Of a stretch of 45,259 nucleotides of DNA, positions 8,662 to 16,438 are shown piece by piece. The notes under the pieces were generated by a model. It did not search any database and was not told where the DNA came from. It saw only the letters and a program-made list of their open reading frames with translations. Numbering within the stretch: the first letter of the stretch is position 1; each line of letters starts with the position of its first letter. Made by a program: the position numbers and the translations under genes. The stretch comes from an uncultured Porphyromonadaceae bacterium. Lineage in GTDB: Bacteria; Bacteroidota; Bacteroidia; Bacteroidales; Muribaculaceae. The stretch is from positions 1 through 45,259 of the forward strand of contig CAMWVQ010000017.1 of assembly GCA_947177635.1 (NCBI GenBank). The letters run 5' to 3'.

Positions 8662-9874
8662 AATCGCGCAGTATCCCTTCGACCCGCTTTTGGTGGGCTG
8701 ACAGCGCGGGGTCAAACACCGTTGCCCATCCGGGCTTTTGCCGCGACAGGTAATCATCGGGGCAGCGCGCCCTCAGGGAGTCGAACGCAGAGGAAATCCG
8801 GCTGTTCATGCCTTCAACACATACGCCGATACCTCTCGACCTGATATTACGGGGGAGGGATTCATCGGCGGCCAATATCGCCATGGAGTCGGCGGCCAAT
8901 TTCAGTTCGGCCAGCAATCCCTTGACTATGGCGTCGTGTTCTGCCTCCAGCCCGGAATAACCGATGGGGGCCGCCTCGGGCCGGAAGCTTACGCCAAGGC
9001 CCGGGACATCCCGGGTCTCCGCCACCGGGTCAGGGGAAGATAATGACGTCACTGCCGGAAGGGTGACAACCGTGGATGCCATCTCAGTAATCTCTCCGTG
9101 GCGATGCCGGGGAGAGAACATCAACAGAGCGACAAACAACGAAAGGGCAACGGCTCCTGTCGCCATACCCATCTTGCGCTTCATCCTCCTGAGCATCCCG
9201 AGCATCACTCCGGCATCTGCCGGACGGCGACCCGGGTCAGCAACCAAGGCCTTCCGCGCCACAAGCCGCAACGTCAGGCCGGGACGCATCTGGCCAACGA
9301 GCATGCCGAGGCTCCAGACATCCGCCCTGGGGTCACACCTGTAGCCGGAGGCGAACTGCTCTGGCGAGCCATAACGGCGGTTGCCTCCCACACTCTTGAA
9401 CATCGCTTCCCCCGCGCAGTCGCTCATGCCGAAGTCGATGATTTTCACGCTGACATCTCCCCCCTTGGCCGACACCATCACATTCTCGGGCTTGAGGTCG
9501 AGATGACACACCCCTTTCGAATGGATATAGGCCGCGGCCTCAAGCAACCTCACGGCCGCCGCCGAGCGTTCGGCCCGCGTCGCGTGGCTGAGGAAGTCGC
9601 CAAGCATCTCACCTTCGGCCAGCTCCATCATCAGGGCCAAGCCGGTCTCCGGATGCTCCTCAAGGCCCGACGCCCTGACCACCCCGGGGTGGTTGAGCCG
9701 CATCAGTATCTGGTATTCCTTCCTGAGCCGGAGACGGCTCTCGGCCAGGTCGCGGTGGCTCTCGTCGAGCCATTTGGCGAACCACACGACCCCATGGCGC
9801 GCCACCCGCCCCAAAACCGAATGGCCGTGGCGGGCCGTCTCCACATAATGGTCGGCTACGGCAGACACCGACAT
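8636..9874 (-). CDS. Membrane-anchored Ser/Thr protein kinase
   Basis: A 412-residue eukaryotic-like kinase. The kinase domain covers about residues 15-225, with catalytic Lys34 (WFAKW), the catalytic loop HLDLKPENV (Asp126), DFG at 147-149, and SPEQF in place of APE. The P-loop is poorly conserved. One membrane helix follows at about 236-253 (MATGAVALSLFVALLMF), with an extracytoplasmic C-terminal domain of about 150 residues of unknown type. The start at 9874 is chosen because TATATTTG (9936-9929, minus strand) is a fitting -7 box and lies downstream of the earlier in-frame ATGs at 10069 and 9955. Its 3' end overlaps the convergent HTH-like gene by 26 bp, which would create antisense mRNA tails. 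Confidence 0.85.
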   Translation of the reverse strand: MSVSAVADHYVETARHGHSVLGRVARHGVVWFAKWLDESHRDLAESRLRLRKEYQILMRLNHPGVVRASGLEEHPETGLALMMELAEGEMLGDFLSHATRAERSAAAVRLLEAAAYIHSKGVCHLDLKPENVMVSAKGGDVSVKIIDFGMSDCAGEAMFKSVGGNRRYGSPEQFASGYRCDPRADVWSLGMLVGQMRPGLTLRLVARKALVADPGRRPADAGVMLGMLRRMKRKMGMATGAVALSLFVALLMFSPRHRHGEITEMASTVVTLPAVTSLSSPDPVAETRDVPGLGVSFRPEAAPIGYSGLEAEHDAIVKGLLAELKLAADSMAILAADESLPRNIRSRGIGVCVEGMNSRISSAFDSLRARCPDDYLSRQKPGWATVFDPALSAHQKRVEGILRDFSNRADSI

Positions 9875-9928
9875 GTCGTCGCGCTGACACAATTCCGATG
9901 AACTTTCTGAAATACAAGAATCCACACA

Positions 9929-9936
9929 CAAATATA
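9929..9936 (-). promoter_or_regulatory. Promoter -7 box for the Ser/Thr kinase
   Basis: TATATTTG on the minus strand matches TAnnTTTG and lies 54 nt upstream of the ATG at 9874. It supports the shorter kinase start. Confidence 0.5.
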
Positions 9937-10036
9937 CGCATTTATGCACATTCATCACCCCTTCTCCACTGTTTTCCACCCCAAAAAGAACCAAAAATGA
10001 ACCTGCCGCACCTATCCCCGGTGGGATACTATTTAA

Positions 10037-10045
10037 TAATTTTGC
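10037..10045 (+). promoter_or_regulatory. Promoter -7 box upstream of the XRE-like regulator
   Basis: TAATTTTGC matches TAnnTTTGC. It is followed within 30 nt by a hairpin with a T-run, so transcription from here may end early unless relieved. Confidence 0.55.
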
Positions 10046-10063
10046 AGCAAAATTCCCTATAAT

Positions 10064-10130
10064 AATCATTATGCCCCTTGTGTCGCAGCGTGGAGGCCAG
10101 ACAATTCAATGCGTGGCATAATGATTTTTT
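10064..10130 (+). terminator. Intrinsic terminator or attenuator in the regulator leader
   Basis: A 12-bp perfect inverted repeat (AATCATTATGCC at 10064-10075, GGCATAATGATT at 10115-10126) flanks a 39-nt loop, and the downstream arm runs directly into a T-run. With the promoter box at 10037 this defines a transcript of about 80 nt ending 118 nt before the regulator ATG. Confidence 0.5.
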
Positions 10131-10247
10131 CGATTACCGGAGCCGCCCCAGGCCATTCTCAACCATCCAGCCATAGAGACACCAGACAACCATAAAAGGA
10201 GCGCCGATTCCCTCACCGCCGACTGCCGGGAGACTTCCCGCCAGCAG

Positions 10248-10514
10248 ATGGTGCATGTGGGGGACCTTGTCCGCGAGGTCTTCGACCGGCAGCCTAAAGG
10301 GCACAACATAATATGGTTCGCGCGCCAGCTGAACTGCAACCGCAGCAACATCTACGACATCTTCAACCGTCCGACCCTCGACACGGAGCTGTTGCGGCGC
10401 ATCTCGATAATACTCCGCCACGATTTCTTCCGCGACCTGTCGGACACCCTCCCCCCAGACATATCTGTCAAATCCCCCGGCACGACTCCTCCCCCAAGCT
10501 GCCACCCCGTCTGA
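10248..10514 (+). CDS. Small XRE/HTH-type transcriptional regulator
   Basis: An 88-residue DNA-binding protein. The sequence MVHVGDLVREVFDRQ ... FARQLNCNRSNIYDIFNRPT ... ELLRRISIILRHDFF matches a small helix-turn-helix family common in Bacteroidetes, with the recognition helix in CNRSNIYDIFNR (about residues 27-38). The C-terminal 30 residues are proline-rich and poorly conserved. It stands alone, 117 nt upstream of the envelope cluster, and may control it or itself; no operator could be identified. Its leader contains a promoter box and a terminator-like hairpin. Confidence 0.8.
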   Translation: MVHVGDLVREVFDRQPKGHNIIWFARQLNCNRSNIYDIFNRPTLDTELLRRISIILRHDFFRDLSDTLPPDISVKSPGTTPPPSCHPV

Positions 10515-10579
10515 CAATGCACGACAATCCGTCCTGTCATATTAGACACATCTTTCATTAAATTATACAATTTACTCTA

Positions 10580-10588
10580 TACCTTTGC
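10580..10588 (+). promoter_or_regulatory. Promoter -7 box for the DUF6175 cluster
   Basis: TACCTTTGC matches TAnnTTTGC and lies 42 nt upstream of the ATG at 10631. It is probably the promoter of the 10631-13030 operon. Confidence 0.65.
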
Positions 10589-10630
10589 ATCATAAAAACC
10601 AATCCCTGAACACAATCAACTCTTAAATCC

Positions 10631-12022
10631 ATGTCACGAAAATTTTTAATTATCCTGGCTTTAATAACCATATGGGCTTTGCCCGTGAATTCAAAACTCA
10701 AATTCAACATATCGGATGAATATATGGTGACCACTTCAGGCACCGGAGTCGGAGGCACCAAGTTCGTCGTGGTCAAGGCTTATGGCAAAGATGCGAAAGA
10801 GGCGATGGCGAAGGCCAAGATGGACGCCGTGGCAGCCGCCATATTCCGTGGCCTGCCTGCAGGAGGGGGCGCACAGGCAACCCCCCCGCTGTCTCCCGAC
10901 GGTGAACGGCTTTACACAAAATACACCGACTATTTCAACCGGTTCTTCGACGAAAAGTCAGGAGAATACATCCAGTTTGTGAATTTCACCAACAGCGACA
11001 TCCCCAGCGGCGCAAACAACATACAGACCTCCAAGGGACGCCAGGTGACCGTCTACGTGCAAATCATGCACGACAACCTGCGCAAACGCCTTGAGACCGA
11101 CGGAATCATCGAGTCGACCGCAGAAAAAACCGCCAAGACAGGACGCAAACCGGTAATCATGGTTGTGCCCGAAGCCGCGTGGCTCAAACAGCAGGGATGC
11201 GTCGACGACTCAGGAAACGTCGACTTCCGGCGGGCCCTGGATTACAGCAATGACCTGCGCAACACCATCGGCATCATCGGAAGCCTCATGTCTGAGAAAG
11301 GTATGGACCTGACGCTGCTTGAGTCAAAGCTCGACGAGCTTGACGCGGAAGCCGCCCGCATGGCTGTGGCGACCGGGAAAGACGGAGCCGGGCTCCAGAC
11401 CTCAGACCTTGACGAGCTGTCAAAAGTGGCCAACGCCGACTTCTTCATCGAGGTAGGCATCTTCCCCCATGCTTACGGTCCCCGTAAACAATATGAGATA
11501 CGCATATCGGGGAAAGACGCCTCGTCGCTGACCCAGTTTGACAGCCAGACCATCAACAGCTCCCCCTCCTCAGCCCCTGTGTCAGAGCTGATAAAGGAGG
11601 TACTGCTCCAGTACATCGACCCGTTCGTGGATAAACTCCAGGCGAAATTCGATGATATGGCGCGCAACGGCCGCGAGGGGTATCTCATCCTCAAGCTCAC
11701 CGAGGGCTCACCCCTCGATTTCGAAAGCGAGGTGACTATCGGAGGGGAGAGCGGCGAGCTTGCCGACGCCATAGACATGTGGCTTGACGAACACGCCGTG
11801 AACGGCCAATACACCAAGTCGACAGGCAACACCACAACCCTGAAGTATGAGCATGTACGCATGCCGCTGACCGGGAAGGGGGCTTTCGGCAAAAAGGAGA
11901 AGGCAATAGACGCCGAACAGTTCGGCAAAGACCTTGGAAAGTTCCTCACCCGGTTCGGACTATCGACCCGCGTTGAGAAGGTCGCCCTCGGCAAAGCCTA
12001 TCTCTACATCGGCGCCCAATAA
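10631..12022 (+). CDS. DUF6175 family exported protein
   Basis: A 463-residue protein with a signal peptide (about residues 1-21, LIILALITIWALPVNS). The N-terminal part (about 30-155) contains an AKAKMDAVAAAIFRGL-type segment resembling LPP20 or FlgT-like envelope proteins. From about 175 the sequence matches DUF6175 as I know it: KPVIMVVPEAAWLK, then SNDLRNTIGIIGSLMSEKG, then KVANADFFIEVG. Family function is unknown; a periplasmic or outer-membrane-associated role is inferred. It is the first gene of a cluster of exported proteins, 30 nt ahead of the next. Confidence 0.75.
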   Translation: MSRKFLIILALITIWALPVNSKLKFNISDEYMVTTSGTGVGGTKFVVVKAYGKDAKEAMAKAKMDAVAAAIFRGLPAGGGAQATPPLSPDGERLYTKYTDYFNRFFDEKSGEYIQFVNFTNSDIPSGANNIQTSKGRQVTVYVQIMHDNLRKRLETDGIIESTAEKTAKTGRKPVIMVVPEAAWLKQQGCVDDSGNVDFRRALDYSNDLRNTIGIIGSLMSEKGMDLTLLESKLDELDAEAARMAVATGKDGAGLQTSDLDELSKVANADFFIEVGIFPHAYGPRKQYEIRISGKDASSLTQFDSQTINSSPSSAPVSELIKEVLLQYIDPFVDKLQAKFDDMARNGREGYLILKLTEGSPLDFESEVTIGGESGELADAIDMWLDEHAVNGQYTKSTGNTTTLKYEHVRMPLTGKGAFGKKEKAIDAEQFGKDLGKFLTRFGLSTRVEKVALGKAYLYIGAQ

Positions 12023-12052
12023 TCATCACCCACAACCGACATTTAAGACATC

Positions 12053-13030
12053 ATGAAACTTTTGAAACATATAATCGCCGGTGTGATTCTCTTGTGTCCG
12101 GCAATCGCCACGGCCCAGAACACCGACGGCGGAGAAGCTCCCCTGAGCCTGAACGTCTACATCCCCGACAATGCCGGCATCCCGGAGAACGCGGCCCGCA
12201 ACCTTGAAGCCAAGCTTTCCCATGCGATAGCCGCAAACGGCTTCGGTTCACAAAGTTTCGACAACCGCTTCGTAATCGTGCCCCGGGCCGAGGTCAACTC
12301 CGTGACCGTCACACCGACGGCGCCTCCGAAGACCGTTGTGGAGGGCACTTTGTATCTCTATGTCGGCGACGGGGTGACATCCACCCTTTTCGCCTCCGAA
12401 GCCTTCCCGGTCAAGGGCATCGGCAGCAATGAATCAAAAGCTTTCCTCTCTGCGTTCACCAAAATCAACGCCCGCGACAGACGTCTCCAGGAGATGCTTG
12501 AGACCGGCCGCCAGAGGATAAGGGAATATTACGAGCAGCAGTGGCCATCAATGGTCAAGTCGGCTGAGGCGGCCTACGGCGAGGGCAACTATGAGAACGC
12601 CCTTTCGATACTCTACTCCATCCCACCGACATGCACAGGTTACAACCAGGCCATGGACCTTGCCACCCGCTATGCCGCCGGTTACCGCGACAACTCCAAC
12701 GCGTCGCTTCTCACCCAGGCAAGGGCGGCGTGGAGCCAGGCTCCAAACGAGCAAGGGGCAGCTGAGGCGATGAAGATTATCGCCCAGATTGACCCGGCGT
12801 CATCCTCCGCATCTGGAGCCACAGCCCTGTGCAATGAAATCAAGACGCGCCTGAAGCAGGTCGACGACCGGGAGTGGCAGGAAGCCGTGGCGGCTGAGAA
12901 GGCCGCCCGCGAACTGGCCGCAAAAAGGGAGGCCAACGCGTCGGCCGAACGGCGCGCGGCCATAAAGGCCGCCGGGGAGGTTGCCAGGGCTTACGCCTCA
13001 CGACCGGTCTACCGCATCGGGTGGTGGTAA
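12053..13030 (+). CDS. Exported hypothetical protein of the DUF6175 cluster
   Basis: A 325-residue protein with a clear signal peptide ending ATAQ (residues 1-22). The N-terminal half is a mixed alpha/beta domain (SLNVYIPDNAGIPENAARNL, FVIVPRAEV) that resembles a small-molecule or peptide-binding envelope domain. The C-terminal half is helical and TPR-like (AEAAYGEGNYENALSILYSI; LTQARAAWSQAPNEQGA) and ends in an Ala/Lys/Arg-rich coiled region. I do not recognise a named family. Co-transcription with the DUF6175 gene is likely given the 30-nt gap and the lack of a terminator. Confidence 0.65.
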   Translation: MKLLKHIIAGVILLCPAIATAQNTDGGEAPLSLNVYIPDNAGIPENAARNLEAKLSHAIAANGFGSQSFDNRFVIVPRAEVNSVTVTPTAPPKTVVEGTLYLYVGDGVTSTLFASEAFPVKGIGSNESKAFLSAFTKINARDRRLQEMLETGRQRIREYYEQQWPSMVKSAEAAYGEGNYENALSILYSIPPTCTGYNQAMDLATRYAAGYRDNSNASLLTQARAAWSQAPNEQGAAEAMKIIAQIDPASSSASGATALCNEIKTRLKQVDDREWQEAVAAEKAARELAAKREANASAERRAAIKAAGEVARAYASRPVYRIGWW

Positions 13031-13091
13031 GTTTTCCTCCTTTATTCCCTTACTGACACATTCCATATTTTAATCATTAATCACATTCTCA

Positions 13092-14654
13092 ATGACAAGA
13101 AAAAGCGTATTACTTATTTTGGCCGTGATATGGGCGTCCATCGCGGCATACGCCAAGGATGACAAGCTCTATTTCGGGGCAACTGAAACCATCCCCGGCG
13201 TAACAATCATCTCCAAAAAGGCGAACTCTGACTCTTCATACCCCAAATACCAGAAGGAGGAAACCCTTAAGAGAACCCAGTTCACCCCCTACTGCGCGTT
13301 TTTCAACAACGGCACTGACAAGAATTCAGCCGACCTCCCCTCCCCCAATTATGTGCTTGGGAAGGTGTACGAGAACCTTGAACAGCGTGTCTACAGAAGC
13401 TCCACCCGTTCAGCCCGCGAAAACGCGGACGCAGTGCAGCTGGGAAAGATAGACCTTTCGCAGAACATGCAGACCACACAAAGCGTGCTGGCCAACAACT
13501 ACGCCATCGTCCTTGACAACCGCGCTGATGGCAAACGGGGAACCCAATGGACCCTTTACCGTCTGTCTGTGCCCTCTGACTGCGCCAGCATGATGATTCA
13601 GAACAATGGCTCGACAAAAGGAATCATCGCCAGATGGGTGGAGGAAAAGAGCGGTGTCTTCAAAGAAAGCTGGGATCTCGACAAAGACCGCGAGAAATTC
13701 TCACAGGCGTGCCCGACGTTTGCCCTGGGTGCGCAGGTTGTCGACACCAAGAGCCACAACACCGCCGCCCGCATCGGCACCGGCGACATAGCCTCCCTAT
13801 CTTCAGGCGACCGCTTCTATGCCTACCGCACTGTGCTTGACAAAAAGACCGAGGAGCCTGTATCAAAACGTATCGCCGTGATGCGCGCCATCAAGATTTC
13901 CAAATCATCAATGCGCGACACCAACAACGACTCGACCCTCTTCATGCAGATTGCAGGGCGCCGTACCCCTTCGTCAAACTATGGTGACGTTTTGGTCTAT
14001 ACTCCCGACAAACGTATGGCAACCGGTGTGGCCGGGACATTCCAGAAAGGGATGGTCGGGGCCAAGGTCGATTTCGACTGGATGGTGAACATGTCTCGCA
14101 TGGGATTCGCAGGCTATTTCATGGCCACCCTCGGGGTCAAGGTGCCTTACAAGAATGTCGGAGACTGGTACATACTCGACTCGGAAGGGGAGAAAGAGCA
14201 GCAGCACCTGACCGGACTGGTTTCAAAGGTAGACCATATCATCGTGCCTTATCTGCGTCTCGGTTATGGTCTCGGTTTCCATTTCTGGCACAGTTTTGAA
14301 ATCCGCCCCTATGTGATGATCGGGGCCGAACTTCCGATGCTCCTCGCCACCGGCACTTCCGAGCCTACAATGGATATGGAGTCGCAGATATTCTGCCCTT
14401 ATGGCTACCATGAGGAAGAACCCACAGTGGCTGAGCTCACCCGTTCAATCGGAACAACCCTCACCGGAACCGCCGGTGTGCGTTTCACCCTCAACATCAA
14501 TTACCCCCTCCAGTTCTATGCAGGAGCTGAATACACCTACGGCTATCCCCTGAACTTCTGGGACAAAGACCTCAACAACATGATCATGAAACCCATCGGC
14601 ATCAACATGCAGTCAAACTTCGGACTGTATGCCGGCCTGAAATGGTGTTTCTGA
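13092..14654 (+). CDS. Putative outer-membrane beta-barrel protein of the DUF6175 cluster
   Basis: A 520-residue protein with a signal peptide (about 1-21, ending AAYA). The N-terminal 300 residues are soluble and unrecognised. The last 200 residues show alternating strands typical of an outer-membrane barrel (VDHIIVPYLRLGYGLGFHFW, FEIRPYVMIGAELPML, GTAGVRFTLNINY, LQFYAGAEYTYGY) and end in SNFGLYAGLKWCF, with the terminal Phe common in barrels. It follows the previous gene by 61 nt and probably belongs to the same transcript. A hairpin with a T-tract follows. Function unknown. Confidence 0.65.
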   Translation: MTRKSVLLILAVIWASIAAYAKDDKLYFGATETIPGVTIISKKANSDSSYPKYQKEETLKRTQFTPYCAFFNNGTDKNSADLPSPNYVLGKVYENLEQRVYRSSTRSARENADAVQLGKIDLSQNMQTTQSVLANNYAIVLDNRADGKRGTQWTLYRLSVPSDCASMMIQNNGSTKGIIARWVEEKSGVFKESWDLDKDREKFSQACPTFALGAQVVDTKSHNTAARIGTGDIASLSSGDRFYAYRTVLDKKTEEPVSKRIAVMRAIKISKSSMRDTNNDSTLFMQIAGRRTPSSNYGDVLVYTPDKRMATGVAGTFQKGMVGAKVDFDWMVNMSRMGFAGYFMATLGVKVPYKNVGDWYILDSEGEKEQQHLTGLVSKVDHIIVPYLRLGYGLGFHFWHSFEIRPYVMIGAELPMLLATGTSEPTMDMESQIFCPYGYHEEEPTVAELTRSIGTTLTGTAGVRFTLNINYPLQFYAGAEYTYGYPLNFWDKDLNNMIMKPIGINMQSNFGLYAGLKWCF

Positions 14655-14693
14655 TTCAACCGGCAAGGTCTCAATATCACCGTTGACCACAAG

Positions 14694-14748
14694 CCAGAGA
14701 GAGTCACGCAAGTCTTTTTACCAGGCTTCACTGATTCTCTCTGGTTTT
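14694..14748 (+). terminator. Terminator after the envelope cluster
   Basis: CCAGAGAGAGTCA (14694-14706) pairs with TGATTCTCTCTGG (14732-14744), a 13-bp stem with one G-T pair and a 25-nt loop, followed by TTTT. It separates the barrel gene from the membrane protein downstream. Confidence 0.55.
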
Positions 14749-14789
14749 CCCTTACATAAAACTTCACCCCAACTAATCACACAACCGCC

Positions 14790-16274
14790 ATAACCAACAT
14801 CAACAGATTACAAAAACCGTCATTCGGCATCGGAATCGCACTATGCGGCATCCTCCTGTCTGCCTTTATAGGCATCGCGTCGATGATGTGTTACAACTAC
14901 GCCAAGGACTCCATGAAGGAAAGTGTCCAGACAGCCGGGAAGAATATGCGCACATCAATGCACAAGGCCGGGAAGGAATTTTCCTCAGACATCAACAGCA
15001 TCAAGGATCAGGCGAGTCTCGATATGGCAAACGGGACCGTAGACTTCAACTCATACGCCGAGAGGGGACAAGATGCCGCCGGGAACGTCGTCGCCAAAGG
15101 GGAACAGGCCGTGTCAGGAGAGGTGGACAATCTGAGCAAAGACCACAAGAAGTTTCAGAATTTAATCACCCTATCAATAGTCATCAGGTATCTTGCGTTT
15201 CTTATAGGACTGGTCGCATGTGTGTACGGCCCGGTGCAGGTCTACAAACTGAAGAAATCAAGCGAAATGAAGATTCCCGGCACACGCCTGATGAACCTGA
15301 CCTTCATCTTCTTCTTTATCTCCACACTGCTGTCATTAAGCTCCCCGCTTGGCATTTCATGCCGCATACCCATAGGGCTTGACGCGGATTTGGTGGAACT
15401 CACCCGTCTCATCACCGCCGTATGCGTCCTGCTGTTTGTCGCCGGATGGGTATTGTGGTTCTTCGGCACCAGGAAACTTTACAAGACTTTGCCCCAGTAC
15501 AAGTCGGCCTATACCGGGGCTATGCTGATTGCGACTTTCGTGACATCGATCCTTCTTCCCCCTGTGCTGCTCCTGGGCGCGTTCTATCTCGTGATAAAGG
15601 GATGGATGACAGCAAACAAAGAAGTGCCTGCCGCTGAAACCGTTCCGGCACAGCCCATCACCCCGGCGCAGCCCGAAACAGTTCCGGTTGCGGCTCCTGC
15701 ACCTGTCTCTGTCCCTGAGCAACAGCCTGTTGAAAAGCCCGTGGCATCCGCCACTACGGCCAAGGGTTCTCGAACCCTGACAATCGTAATCGCCGCCGCG
15801 GCCGTAATCATCATCGGTCTACTCTGCGTCATCCTGCTGAGAAACGGAGACTCACGTCAGCCTGAGGAAATACAATCCCTTGACGCCGACACCGTAACCG
15901 CCACGGCTTCCCCGGCTGAAGAAGAAATCGCCACCGTCCCCCAGACATCCCACTATCCCGGGAGCGGTGAATATGAACTGAAAGGCACCATAGCCGGAAA
16001 GAGCGTGGAGGTCTGGATTCAATCCAACCCGTATGGCGACGTCAATGGAGCCTACAATTACATCGCCAACAAGTCGGCGGATGCGATTCGTCTGTCGGGC
16101 ACTTTCGACTCTGACGGCAACCTCATCATCGACGAATATTACGATGACGAGCAAACCGGAGTCTGGAATGTCACCTTTACCAGCCGCAACACCCTGCAGG
16201 GTTCAATTATGAACGCCAAAGGCCATTCCTACCCTATAAACCTGGTTGTAACCAGCTTCAACAGCTTTGAGTAA
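14790..16274 (+). CDS. Multi-pass membrane protein with C-terminal extracytoplasmic domain; start codon uncertain
   Basis: The first in-frame ATG is at 14883, but the frame is open from 14760 and encodes a further membrane helix just upstream (FGIGIALCGILLSAFIGIAS). Only ATA at 14790 (ITNINRLQKPSFGIG...) looks like the original start, so either a non-standard start is used or the start has mutated. From 14790 the protein would be 494 residues. It has further membrane helices (about 130-265), a Pro/Val/Ala-rich linker, another helix (LTIVIAAAAVIIIGLLCVIL) and a small C-terminal beta domain (ELKGTIAGKSVEVWIQS ... GTFDSDGNLIIDEYY) resembling lipoprotein-like domains. No named family is recognised. 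Confidence 0.6.
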   Translation: MTNINRLQKPSFGIGIALCGILLSAFIGIASMMCYNYAKDSMKESVQTAGKNMRTSMHKAGKEFSSDINSIKDQASLDMANGTVDFNSYAERGQDAAGNVVAKGEQAVSGEVDNLSKDHKKFQNLITLSIVIRYLAFLIGLVACVYGPVQVYKLKKSSEMKIPGTRLMNLTFIFFFISTLLSLSSPLGISCRIPIGLDADLVELTRLITAVCVLLFVAGWVLWFFGTRKLYKTLPQYKSAYTGAMLIATFVTSILLPPVLLLGAFYLVIKGWMTANKEVPAAETVPAQPITPAQPETVPVAAPAPVSVPEQQPVEKPVASATTAKGSRTLTIVIAAAAVIIIGLLCVILLRNGDSRQPEEIQSLDADTVTATASPAEEEIATVPQTSHYPGSGEYELKGTIAGKSVEVWIQSNPYGDVNGAYNYIANKSADAIRLSGTFDSDGNLIIDEYYDDEQTGVWNVTFTSRNTLQGSIMNAKGHSYPINLVVTSFNSFE

Positions 16275-16345
16275 CCAACAGATGTTATTATAAAAAACAT
16301 CTGTAAGTAACTGGTCTGATTTGTGGTTGTTCTGTGAAATTTTCA

Positions 16346-16423
16346 GTCCGCTAAATCCTAAAAATATGAGTCCAGCTTCTTCCTTTCAAGAAGCTGGACT
16401 CATATTTTTAGGATTTAGCGGAC
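16346..16423. repeat. Perfect 36-bp inverted repeat with 6-nt loop
   Basis: Positions 16346-16381 are an exact reverse complement of 16388-16423, with loop CCTTTC at 16382-16387. It lies between two convergent genes, 71 nt after one stop codon and 15 nt before the other. It could act as a bidirectional terminator, but a 36-bp perfect stem is much longer than usual intrinsic terminators and no T-run follows the stem. A MITE-like or REP-like origin is an alternative. Confidence 0.9.
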
Positions 16424-16438
16424 CGTATTATTAAGAAA

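Noticed and set aside
14843-15382. 179-codon plus-strand frame overlapping the membrane protein
   Set aside because: Out-of-frame shadow; the other frame encodes clear membrane helices.
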